Shown: positions 40,128 to 49,032 of the stretch, piece after piece | How the letters are laid out: each line of letters starts with the position of its first letter | Position numbering within the stretch: the stretch's first letter is position 1 | From: Paenibacillus sp. P25 | GTDB lineage: Bacteria > Bacillota > Bacilli > Paenibacillales > NBRC-103111 | DNA length: 64,000 nt | Assembly: GCA_024704175.1 (NCBI GenBank) | Contig: CP085629.1 | Coordinates: 2,728,001 to 2,792,000, forward strand | Direction: 5' to 3' | The notes under the pieces: generated by a model | The model's database searches: none | Told to the model about the DNA's origin: nothing | Seen by the model: only the letters and a program-made list of their open reading frames with translations | Translations under genes and position numbers: made by a program

Positions 40128-40604
40128 ATGGAAGCAATCCTAGCATTATTAATCACCTTTTCTTCGATCTATTCCCAGCATAATAAAGCATTTGTCGTTG
40201 AAGGTCCATCCATGGAGCCCACTTTGCACGCTCATGACCGAATGATTGTTGATCCGTCCTATTATCAAGACCACAATTATCATCGTGGAGATATCATTGT
40301 CTTCCAGGCAACAAAAAACAAGATGTATGTAAAACGGATTATTGCTTTCCCAGGGGAAACCGTGAGAATCGAAGGCGATGCCGTTTACGTCAATAACAAG
40401 CTTATAAAGGAACCTTATTTACAGGCGACTGTCGAAGCGGCAAAACAAAGAGGAATGCCCTACAATGTAAGAAATTTCTCCGAAAAAACCGTCCCAGAAG
40501 GAACCCTATTTGTGCTTGGTGATAATCGTTCAAACAGTTCAGATAGCCGGGACATTGGCTTTATAAAACTTGAAAGCATTATTGGAAAAGTGAAAAATAA
40601 ATAA
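40128..40604 (+). CDS. Second type I signal peptidase, short N-terminus
   Basis: 158 residues. Catalytic serine motif VVEGPSMEPTLHAHDRM, lysine motif MYVKRIIAFPGETVRI and box GDNRSNSSDSRDIGFIKL are all present. The N-terminal anchor is only about 16 residues (ILALLITFSSIYSQ) against about 40 in the lepB copy at 4357-4929, so membrane anchoring may be weak or the start lost. AT-rich codons suggest acquisition with the island, like plasmid-type SipP enzymes. Confidence 0.82.
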   Translation: MEAILALLITFSSIYSQHNKAFVVEGPSMEPTLHAHDRMIVDPSYYQDHNYHRGDIIVFQATKNKMYVKRIIAFPGETVRIEGDAVYVNNKLIKEPYLQATVEAAKQRGMPYNVRNFSEKTVPEGTLFVLGDNRSNSSDSRDIGFIKLESIIGKVKNK

Positions 40605-40663
40605 AACTTATCATATGAACCATTCAGCTTTTTTATAAAATGCCGGTACTTGGAGATGATTGC

Positions 40664-40873
40664 TTGAAATTAATCTTTTTGGATATTGATGGAGTGTTAG
40701 TTACAACAAATGTATTAACACCAAGTGACAAGTATTTTGGTCGTACTTTCGATAAAATTTATGTTCAAAATTTGTATGAAGCAATAAGGGGTACTGAAAT
40801 TAAAGCGTATTTAGAGTGCTGCCATAATGTAGAAAGCTTTGTGATTATTGATGATGAAGGCTTAGTAGCTTGA
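40664..40873 (+). pseudogene. HAD-domain protein with internal deletion
   Basis: 69 residues from TTG 40664 (GGAGATGATTGC upstream). N-terminal HAD motif LKLIFLDIDGVLVTT is joined to a C-terminal part (AIRGTEIKAYLECCHNVESF, VIIDDEG) like the Swiss-army-knife HAD family; about 70 residues usually found between them are missing and the end is short. Probably non-functional. Confidence 0.55.
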
Positions 40874-40996
40874 ATCGAAAGCGTCTATACAGACAACCGT
40901 TAAACGGTGTTTCCCAGCCAATGATCAAGGTTTAAATAGAATGGTCAGGGGTACAATGGGAAATAACCCTCTTTAAGTAAAGGTTGTGTGTGAGGA

Positions 40997-42096
40997 ATGC
41001 AGTGCAGCAAAAAAATATCCGGATATCAGTTGAGCCTGCTTATTTTTACCTTTATCGTATCCACTCTTATTCTATCCGTACCCGGAATCATGGTCTCATT
41101 CGCCAAACAAAATGCCTGGCTGTCTGTTCTTCCCGCATCGCTTACAGGAATTGCAAATATTTGGGTGATGACGGCCCTGTCTAAGCGTTATCCCGGTCAA
41201 TCCATTATTCAATACGCTTCTTCGATCTGCGGGAAGTGGGCCGGCAAACTTTTAGGATTTTATTTCACTTATTATTTATTTTTCTTTATTTCCAGTACCG
41301 TAAATGAACACGCCGGATTTCTTAATACGGTGCTGCTGCCCAATACTCCTTCTCTTGTATTGATGATGTCTATGCTGATCTGGTGCGGCTTGGCCGTTCT
41401 GGCCGGGATCGAAGCCATTGCCAGATGCAATGAAGTGATCGTTCTTATCATCGTTATCCTGCTGATCCCTATCTTCCTCTTTTCCTTACGGGATGTTGAA
41501 CCGGCCCGCCTGACACCGGTTATGGCGGAAGGACTCATGCCGGTGCTGAAAGGCGCTGTGGTACCATCCGCATGGATGAGCCAATTCTTCTTCCTGGGAT
41601 GGCTCCTTCCCTTCTTAAACGGAAAGCCTCAAACGATCCGAACGAATTTGCTCTGGGCCCTGGGGGAGTTGTTTTATTGATCATGATGATCGACATCTAT
41701 ACCATTATGATGTTTGGTCCGATCACTTCCCGCTTGAAGTTCGCCTTTCTGAAAGTGATTCAATACACCAGTATCATCGGCCCATTGGAACGATTGGAAG
41801 CCATCGCCATTGCCATATGGATTCTTGGCATTTTCTCAAAAATTTCAGTGCTGCTCTTTATGTTTTGTTTAAGCGCAAGCCATCTGTTCGATACGCCAAA
41901 CTACCGGAATGCTGTGATTCCGGTAACTTTGTTATCCGCCGTCGGCGCCGTCTGGATTTTCAAAAATGTCGCCGAATTTCAAGCCTGGATCACCTTTACT
42001 TATCCGATTCTGGCACTATTCACACAAAGTCTGCTTCCCTTAATGCTGCTCGGCATAGACACTTGCAAAGCAAAAATCGCAAAGTCATGGGGATAA
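40997..42096 (+). CDS. Spore germination permease, GerB family (one frameshift)
   Basis: About 367 residues after repair, ten membrane helices of the APC-like GerAB fold: ISGYQLSLLIFTFIVSTLIL, SVPGIMVSFAKQNAWLSVLP, PGQSIIQYASSICGKWAGKL, EPARLTPVMAEGLMPVLKGA. The frame breaks in the G5 run 41662-41666; one more G gives LGGVVLLIMMIDIYTI. It would form the B subunit of the inner-membrane germinant receptor. Unusually it faces the gerA/gerC genes from the opposite strand. Confidence 0.85.
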
Positions 42097-42312
42097 CAGC
42101 TTTTTTCCGATCGGTTCAAAAACCACTTTGTACGGAACGACAAGGCTCGGCAATGGTACTCCCGCGATCAGAAGAGCGCCTATGACGGCGGAAGTCGCCA
42201 TGAAGACGGCATACAGCCAAGCCTTCCGCTTCTCGCCTTGTCTTCGGAAACGGCGAATTTGTGAAGAAGTGTAAACACCTATACAGAATACATAGACGGC
42301 CGGCAAAGACAT
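42085..42312 (-). CDS. Small membrane protein of the germination locus
   Basis: 75 residues, two helices (LPAVYVFCIGVYTSSQI, AWLYAVFMATSAVIGALLIA). It starts 3 nt after the gerC stop and its end overlaps the convergent gerB end by 12 nt. Small two-helix 'D'-type subunits accompany some Ger receptors; this may be one. Confidence 0.55.
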   Translation of the reverse strand: MSLPAVYVFCIGVYTSSQIRRFRRQGEKRKAWLYAVFMATSAVIGALLIAGVPLPSLVVPYKVVFEPIGKKLLSP

Positions 42313-42315
42313 ACG

Positions 42316-43494
42316 TCATTTTATGATCTCCTTTTCTTTCCATTGCAAGGAAGGGCCGACGACTCCCGTATTGTTGATCGTAAGATTCACGGATACGGAA
42401 ATATCGGCGACCGCAAAATATTTGTCCCATTGCTTTTCAACTTTGCGCCACGTTCCGGGATCTTTCCTCTGCAGTCGCTGGCCGAAACCGACGATATCCG
42501 CATGATAGCCCTTTTGGATTTTGCGCAAAAACGCCTTCATGTTTTGCTCAACCTGATGCTCCAATGCGGTTTTGACAAGCTCAAAATGCTCTGTATTGCT
42601 TACATCAAGCCGGGAGTTGTTTTCAAGCAGGTTGCCCATTCCTTTGATATCGACATGAAACTTGAGACGATCGCCCTTCGTCTCGGATTTGATTTTAATT
42701 TTACTTCCGGTGACTATAAACCCCACATTGCCGCGGCCTTCAGGCAGATCGGCAACGATATTGTCCGTCCTTTTATTGTTCTTGAACCAAAGAAATTCGT
42801 GCGTTTCCGCATGATTCAAAAAACCGACCAGCGCGGAATTCTTGAAAACAGCCGTTCCATCCAAACGGAACAGCTTGTCCTCTCCCTTTTCCCCCGACCT
42901 GAAAAATAGCGCAGGCTCAATGGCCCCGACCGACGGACTTATCCCCTCGCTTGCCGACTCAATAAAAAAATCCCGCAGTGTAGTGGCTACTCCTTCACCT
43001 TGCATAATCTGCATTTCTTTCAAGCCTTCGGCGGGGACCAGCTCGTAGGGATAACGGACTTGCAGGATGTCCCCCGCATTCCCTTTTACAACCAATATAT
43101 ATGTTTTCAAACGATTTCGCGGATTGCGGCTGAACGCATCGAGAACATCGTTAATTCCACGTCTGGCAAGTGACTCCCCGATGAGAATAATGCTGCGATG
43201 GGAAAAAAACAGCGTTCTGGACATTTTTTTCTGAAGCTTTTGAACTGTATCCGTTGCATTCTTCCCAACCGCCGAGATCAAAAAGAACCGGTCCGTTTCC
43301 TTCGATACGCCCCCGGTAGTTTGTGAAGATGGGGAAGGCACGGAAATCTGAAGCGTCGCCCGGATGTTTCCGTCTTCCGCCAGGTCCAGCGCTGTCCCCA
43401 TAACCAAACCGATATCGTTGATTTCCACGCGATCCCAACAACCTGTGGTGACGAGCGGAATCCATAGCAGCACGATTCGCATCCATCGATTCAA
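42316..43494 (-). CDS. Germinant receptor lipoprotein, Ger(x)C family
   Basis: 392 residues, intact. Lipoprotein signal with lipobox ending TTGC, followed by the hallmark WDRVEINDIGLVMG; later SHRSIILIGESLARRGINDV, PYELVPAEGLKEMQ and a C-terminal Ger(x)C domain (VDIKGMGNLLENN). It would be lipid-anchored at the outer face of the spore inner membrane and act with GerA and GerB. The start codon directly abuts the gerA stop. Confidence 0.9.
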   Translation of the reverse strand: MNRWMRIVLLWIPLVTTGCWDRVEINDIGLVMGTALDLAEDGNIRATLQISVPSPSSQTTGGVSKETDRFFLISAVGKNATDTVQKLQKKMSRTLFFSHRSIILIGESLARRGINDVLDAFSRNPRNRLKTYILVVKGNAGDILQVRYPYELVPAEGLKEMQIMQGEGVATTLRDFFIESASEGISPSVGAIEPALFFRSGEKGEDKLFRLDGTAVFKNSALVGFLNHAETHEFLWFKNNKRTDNIVADLPEGRGNVGFIVTGSKIKIKSETKGDRLKFHVDIKGMGNLLENNSRLDVSNTEHFELVKTALEHQVEQNMKAFLRKIQKGYHADIVGFGQRLQRKDPGTWRKVEKQWDKYFAVADISVSVNLTINNTGVVGPSLQWKEKEIIK

Positions 43495-45001
43495 CTATTC
43501 TCCTCCTTCCTGCCGCGGCACTTTTACCCCCCTTTCGTAAGAGGGTACAGCCTGCCCGCCGTTATTTCGGGGAGCCCGAAGCCATACATCTTTTAAAGCC
43601 CTGAACGAAAAGGGAGCCACCGGTGTAAAATAGGGAACGCCGAAAGAATTCAAATGCACGAGATGGAGCAAAATGGCCAAGAAACCAAGCGCTATGCCGT
43701 ATAATCCCAGCGTTCCCGCAAATAAAATCATCGGAAATCGCAGCAGACGGACCCCGTCGGCAAAGTTAAACCGCGGAATCAAAAAGGTGGCGATCCCTGT
43801 CGCAGATACGACGATAACCGTAGGTGCCGAAATAATGCCCGCCTGTACGGCCGCCTGCCCGATGACAAGTGCGCCTACGATGCTTATCGTCTGCCCGATA
43901 TTCCTCGGCAAGCGAAGGCCGCCCTCCCGTAAAGCTTCAAACATGATTTCCATCAGTATAACTTCGATCATGATCGGCAAAGGCACCGGCTCGCGGGCCG
44001 AGGCGATGCTCAGCAGCAAACTGGTAGGTATCATTTCCTGATGGAATGTGGTCACCGCAACAAACAGTGAGGGGCAAAAATCGCGATAAACAAAAAGATA
44101 AAACGGATCAGCCTCGTGAAAGTAGCTACAGGATAACGAAGATAGTAATCCTCACTTGCCTGCATGCCGGTCCAGAACGTGATAGGCACAATCATAACAA
44201 AAGGGGTATTGTCGACCAGAATCGCTACTCTTCCTTCCAGCAATCCTCCCGCAACAACATCGGGCCGTTCCGTAATTTGAACTTGAGGAAAAATGGGGAA
44301 CGGAGTGTTACGAATCTGTTCCTCGATGTAACCGGATTCGAGTACGCCGTCGATCCGAATGGCGGCGATTTTTTTCGCACATGATCCACGACCGAATCGT
44401 CGGCAAGTCCATCGATATAAGATAACAGCACCTTGGTTTCCGTAATCTCGCCTACGGTAAAGGCCTCCGTTTTGAGGCGCGTGGAACGGATATAGTTTCG
44501 CAGCAGCGCTACATTGACCGATTGCCTTTCGACGAAGCCTTCTTTGGGCCCCCTAATGGACGGTTCCGAGGAAGGATCCTCAATGCTCCGATGAACCGAC
44601 TTGTTCACTGCAAAACAAACGGCGCTTTCTTCCCCGGCGGTAAAGACAACGGCGTAGCCGCGGAGCATCCATTTGGTAATATCCGCCCACTTCGACGACG
44701 TTATTTTTTGACTGACAGGCAAACTTTCGTTATCCCAAGCTTCCAAAGAACGGTTAGGCTGGTTGGCGGTCAGTGGCTTTAAGATGAGATCGCTCACTTT
44801 TTGTTCGTCAACCAAAGTTTCGAGGTAAACAATAAGCCACTTGGGAGAGACACCATCCGGACGAATGCTGCGACAAATTAAATCCGAGCACCGTTGGAAT
44901 TGTTGTTTCACATAGGCTTCATTTTGCTCGATATTAGCTGTCAAGGCTTCTTTATCTTGGATAACCCCTTGATCGTCCAGTATCGGCCGTCTGTCGGTCA
45001 T
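43495..45001 (-). CDS. Germinant receptor subunit, GerA family (two frameshifts)
   Basis: About 503 residues after repair. N-terminal soluble domain (FQRCSDLICRSIRPDGVSPK, LLRNYIRSTRLKTEAFTVGE), then membrane part with LLEGRVAILVDNTPFVMIVP, REPVPLPIMIEVILMEIMFE and EALREGGLRLPRNIGQTISI. Breaks: T7 run 44369-44375 (one base short) and near 44068-44072 (one base short, before SLFVAVTTFHQE). ATG 45001 chosen after GGTGG; TTG 45025 is in frame. First gene of gerA-gerC-small ORF. Confidence 0.85.
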
Positions 45002-45107
45002 CCATTTAAGCCACCAAGTCCTCAATGTAACAAGATCCTTCCACTGAAAATTATGCTGTTTATAGATTGTCTTGGAAAATAGACTTTTATCCGTATTTCG
45101 TACACCG

Positions 45108-45173
45108 AATCATCAGGCTAAGATTATCGTGAGCCGACTCGGGCATACTTATATTGGAACTACGATGAAAATT
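45108..45173 (+). pseudogene. Tiny tyrosine-recombinase relic
   Basis: About 22 residues reading HQAKIIVSRLGHTYIGTTMK, aligned with HAKIISSRLGHSNIGTTMN of the fragment at 36071-36433. Nothing else of the enzyme is present. Confidence 0.55.
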
Positions 45174-45621
45174 AGTGGACTTCATACTCGGGGAAATGAA
45201 GGGGATGGCACTCGCGTTTTTTATTCTCGTCAACATTTTTGTTCTTGCCCTCTTTGTCAAACATGTGAGGAAAAAAATCTTCATGTGCTTGGAGATTACC
45301 CTATACTGGTTCAGCACGACGATTCTGGTTCAGAATTCTGGAATGAATGGTTTAGGTTTTTACGGTTAATTTTGTGGAATTCTTCGATTACGCGTTCGCA
45401 GTCTGCTCCGGCACATTTTCGCACTTGCGAACATACCTGTACGGGTACCTGGATGGACCGGAGCTGGGTTGGTGGTCTTGGAGAGAGCGAATCAAGCATA
45501 TAATTGTGGATGCGCCCGATATTGGCGAACTTGATAAAAAAATGCCCGAGAACCATTTTTCGGGCATTTTTTATATTTCTAAAAACATAAAGATTAAATT
45601 TGAGACGATTGCATCTCGGAA
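45174..45621. other. Decayed DNA between the ger locus and the lectin gene
   Basis: A plus-strand ORF at 45196-45369 codes a hydrophobic helix (MALAFFILVNIFVLALF) and short tail but has no good ribosome-binding site; ORFs on both strands at 45311-45670 have no recognised family. A bidirectional terminator lies at 45536-45572. I read the stretch as remnants of two or more interrupted genes. Confidence 0.45.
45536..45572. terminator. Bidirectional terminator near the lectin gene end
   Basis: Stem AAAAATGCCCG/CGGGCATTTTT with loop AGAACCATTTT-type, A/T runs on both sides. Confidence 0.7.
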
Positions 45622-47616
45622 TCAATTAATATGGAAAATCCCTATATCAGAAGCCATCCTCCGCTCATGACCGTCGCTTATGATTTGCCAATAATACGTT
45701 CCTGGAGTAAGATCAATAATTTCTTTACGGTAAGTACCTGTAACTCTTTCATTTGCAACATCTACAACTTGAAATCCTCCATCAACGCCTAATTCCGGTT
45801 TCCTTGTCACGTTCAAGTAAACTTCTGTTGCTTGTGAAGGTATAGCCCAATTAAGGGTTGCCCTATTCCCAACAATTTCCGAAGACAAAAGGGGTGGGTG
45901 CATCCAAAAAGAAATTTTGTCTATAACGGAACCCAAGCCCTTGGCAAAATCATTTGGTAATTGCGCATGAAATGAAAAGTTATTGACCAGTTTATTATTT
46001 CTTTTTGTTTCAAAGATATGGAATGCATCTTTCCAATTCGTTACAGCATCGCCCCATTCAGCATTGCCCCAACCAGACGATCTAATCTGATCCAATGCTT
46101 CATCCAGACCTTCAACGGGACCGTAGAAACTCCATCCAGGTATCGCGTAAGAGTTTAATGCGGCTTCCGCTGTGCAAGTACTAGGACCGACACCAACATG
46201 TGTTAAGATTTTTCTCCGAGGAATCCCCATGTCAAATATAGTTCGAGCAAGTTCTGTTAAATAAATTTGAACGGCACGTGTAAGATCCTGACGAGTTAAC
46301 TGACCTGAATTGCGGATTCCTGCCGTGGATACGGCGGCATAACCAATTTGTCGCCCATAGTTATAGTTGACGCCAATGCTGATTTCCCAGCCTACTTTAA
46401 TACCTGCAAAAAGGTATTTCTTTTCCGGGGATAAACGTTTAAACCATTCATTAATTATGGGTACCAGTTCCCTCAATGCTTGTTTGGTCGCTTCAATAAC
46501 CTTCGGACTTGTCAAGTTGGGATGGGGCTCACTCATAGGAAACGGACTCCCCCAATTTCTTATTCCTCCATCCCGAACGGCATCCTGAGAGTTCCAACTG
46601 AACCATTCGACATTAAGTTTATTATCTGGATTATAGCCCGGTTTGTTCGGATCCCACCAATTCCAAAGGTCCGGCCTGCCGCTCCACCACTCGTAACCAT
46701 CCAACCCAATTAGAACAGGCAATTCCGCCTCTTCTGTTGCCTGCAATACTCTTTTTAACAGTTCTTTGGAATGCTCAATATTATTCCATAAGAAAAATGG
46801 AATATGGAAGCTGTACCCAAGCTTTCTATCTGGCGAAAGTCCTGCTGATCCAACCTGTGACTTGTAGGACTTTAATATCGAAGAATTGATGGATGAGAGA
46901 TCATCGGGATTCCAAGCGGGGTCCGCAGTAGGCCAAGCTATATGAAGCAAATTGTAGTACGGATCAACGCTAATCTCATCGACTATGAAACTTTGAATTG
47001 GAGTCCAAACCCTTTCACCGTCGCAATCGGCTGCAAGGCGCCAATATAAAGTTTTTCCTTTTAATTGTCCAAAAGCATTGACATCTTGTGGTATAAAGTA
47101 ATGTGAACCATCATCAGACCAGTTAACTACATTTGCCGGCTCAACCGTTGGCTCCGTTGAAATATTCAAATAAATGGCATCATTGTTCTGTCCCGGAACC
47201 CAGGAGAAAGAAGGGGGAGAAGTTACTACCGCTCCAGAGACAGGAAGGAGCTGTGCCGGTGGCGTTGGAACCCGGTGAACTATCGTATTTGTAGACCAAA
47301 TGGCATTGCCGCTCTTACCGTAAATAACGACATTTCCATCATTTTGGACGATTAACCGGGCTACATTACTTCCATAAGTACCTGAAGACCATAACGCTTT
47401 ACCCTCCCCGTAAATAACAAAATTTCCATCCTCTTGAAGAACAGCCCAGTCGATACGATGCCCAAAAGTTCCGCTTGCCCAGAGTGCACTATTACTTCCA
47501 GCTCGATATAATACTAAATTCCCATCCTGCTGCATGACTAATGCGAACATTCCGTTTGTTGAAGTGAGTTGTTGACCCGGTTGAATTTTTTCACCTGGAT
47601 TTAAATGATCAACCAA
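45622..47616 (-). CDS. B-lectin domain protein with TIM-barrel-like glycosidase region
   Basis: 664 residues, intact, from TTG 47616 (AGGAGG 8 nt before). Residues 1-112 form a bulb-type mannose-binding lectin with three QxDxNxVxY sites (at 29-37, 61-69, 91-99). Next a beta-sandwich (about 113-220), then a 340-residue region with barrel-like features (LPVLIGLDGYEWW, FAGIKVGWEISIGVNYNYG, KILTHVGVGPS) including conserved-looking acidic residues, then a C-terminal FN3-like domain. No signal peptide. It may be an intracellular or cell-lysis-released glycan hydrolase; family of the central domain not recognised. Confidence 0.7.
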   Translation of the reverse strand: MVDHLNPGEKIQPGQQLTSTNGMFALVMQQDGNLVLYRAGSNSALWASGTFGHRIDWAVLQEDGNFVIYGEGKALWSSGTYGSNVARLIVQNDGNVVIYGKSGNAIWSTNTIVHRVPTPPAQLLPVSGAVVTSPPSFSWVPGQNNDAIYLNISTEPTVEPANVVNWSDDGSHYFIPQDVNAFGQLKGKTLYWRLAADCDGERVWTPIQSFIVDEISVDPYYNLLHIAWPTADPAWNPDDLSSINSSILKSYKSQVGSAGLSPDRKLGYSFHIPFFLWNNIEHSKELLKRVLQATEEAELPVLIGLDGYEWWSGRPDLWNWWDPNKPGYNPDNKLNVEWFSWNSQDAVRDGGIRNWGSPFPMSEPHPNLTSPKVIEATKQALRELVPIINEWFKRLSPEKKYLFAGIKVGWEISIGVNYNYGRQIGYAAVSTAGIRNSGQLTRQDLTRAVQIYLTELARTIFDMGIPRRKILTHVGVGPSTCTAEAALNSYAIPGWSFYGPVEGLDEALDQIRSSGWGNAEWGDAVTNWKDAFHIFETKRNNKLVNNFSFHAQLPNDFAKGLGSVIDKISFWMHPPLLSSEIVGNRATLNWAIPSQATEVYLNVTRKPELGVDGGFQVVDVANERVTGTYRKEIIDLTPGTYYWQIISDGHERRMASDIGIFHIN

Positions 47617-47814
47617 AATAATTCCTCCTAAAATTAGATATATTTGTATTGTGGTTAAAAATGGAAAAGTTTTATGTTTCCATTTTTACAATATAGTAAC
47701 TTCCGATTAGCAAAAAACAACCACCCCGACATAAAAAAAAGAAGCTGCACTATTGGCAACTCCTTCAACTGATTGACAACCTTTAACTCATTGATGCTTC
47801 TTGAAAATATATTC

Positions 47815-48499
47815 TCATTTCGAGATGTAAAACGTGTTGTTTTCGAACTTGATGGTAAGCCCCAGTTCCTCTACGGCATATTTCCATGTCATCGGAAAAT
47901 AGGTCACATCGTTCAGCACCAGAATCGGATACTCTTCCTTGGAATTATCTACCCAGTTGTCATTTACAAACACATTAAAATCCGGCTGTTTCGCGTACAA
48001 CCTGGATGCCGGGATGCCGTTATCCAAATTCAGTTTTGCTGCCTTGCGGTCGATCTTTCGGATAACAAAACCGGTCTCACTATCCCACTTCGTGTCAAGT
48101 GCCAGCGCCTGTGTGTAATTCCACGTCATCGGGAAATAGGTTATATCCTTGTATTCGACAACCGGATACTTTGAGGCGGAGTTAGCAACCTGCTGCCCGT
48201 TAACCATGACGTTAAAAGAGGGCATCTGGACCTTCACATAGCCAGCCGGTATCTCTTCCTTCGGTGCAGTGTAAGCTGGGGTTTGCGAAGATGAAGAGGT
48301 ACCGGAGCCGGTTGAAGACGAACTGGATCTTCCACTGTTGTGATAATGATATTCCCCTTGCTGAAGCCCCCATTTGGCGCAATTCGTCCGGCAGTAATGC
48401 CCGCCGTTCGCGTCCGTATTCCCGGGGTGTGCAACGGCAGAGGACGAACCTAACAAAAGGGATGCGAGCCATCATGGAAGAAACTGCTCTCATTCTCAT
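47815..48499 (-). CDS. Secreted YHYH-domain protein with copper-amine-oxidase-like repeats (one frameshift)
   Basis: About 228 residues after repair. ATG 48499 follows AGGAG; signal peptide MRMRAVSSMM-LASLLLGSSSAVA once an extra base near 48465 is removed. Then a YHYH motif block (HPGNTDANGGHYCRTNCAKW, GEYHYHN), a Ser-rich linker, and two repeats each ending DITYFPMTW / DVTYFPMTW, typical of stalk or N-domain repeats of Paenibacillus exported proteins. Likely cell-surface, metal-binding; role unknown. Confidence 0.7.
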
Positions 48500-48678
48500 A
48501 GATCTTAGCTCCTATCTACAACTAGTTCTTATTACCCTGTAAAATTATGACATACCGTGGCGTATGCTGCAATATTTTTATGCCGAATTTCCTTCGCTTT
48601 CTCCCATAGACTTCTTTCATTATTTTTGAAAAAAGAAAGAAAACAGCCAAAAACCGCATGTACTGAAGGACGGATGAT

Positions 48679-48694
48679 ATGTAAGCGCTATTAT
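48679..48694 (+). promoter_or_regulatory. Candidate cre site upstream of the kimA riboswitch
   Basis: ATGTAAGCGCTATTAT fits the cre consensus at 15 of 16 positions. About 140 bp before the riboswitch, so any effect on kimA depends on where transcription starts. Confidence 0.3.
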
Positions 48695-48821
48695 GGGTTG
48701 ATTTATAGACGGAATCAGGGCACATTCCGGTTTGGATGGTTTTACTTTTGCTCAAGAAGGAAGTAATATTCAGTTCGTACCTTAACAAATTTCATAGCGC
48801 TGAATTTTCTTTATGAAAGAA

Positions 48822-48935
48822 AAGCGGGGGACCCAATCAACGGGGTGAATCCTATGCGGAAGCATGGGAGGGGCAATCTTCTCACAGCCCTAATCCGGCA
48901 ACTAACCTCGTAAGCGAAGGTGGGAAGGAGAGATG
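48822..48935 (+). ncRNA. c-di-AMP riboswitch (ydaO-yuaA type)
   Basis: The leader contains the conserved ydaO-type blocks in order: AACGGGGTGAATCC near 48839, CCCTAATCCG near 48888, and CTAACCTCGTAAGCG at 48902-48916. A terminator follows at once and then kimA. In this class c-di-AMP binding promotes termination, which shuts down potassium uptake. Gene context (KimA potassium importer) fits exactly. Boundaries approximate. Confidence 0.85.
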
Positions 48936-48969
48936 ACACAAGACTCTGGCCTTGTGTTTTTCGTTTTTT
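48936..48969 (+). terminator. Riboswitch expression-platform terminator
   Basis: 7-bp stem ACACAAG/CTTGTGT, 8-nt loop, then TTTTCGTTTTTTT, 64 bp before the kimA start. Confidence 0.75.
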
Positions 48970-49032
48970 TAGGGCGACTTTAATCCAAGCTTGAACTGAT
49001 TTCATTTTATACTTCCTGAGGTGTGCAAACAA

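Noticed and set aside
47705-47814. Terminator for the YHYH gene in the poly-T stretch
   Set aside because: A T run exists on the minus strand, but the preceding hairpin pairs too poorly to support a call.
48522-48788. Open frames on both strands in front of the riboswitch
   Set aside because: No ribosome sites or family likeness; this is the long leader and promoter region of kimA.
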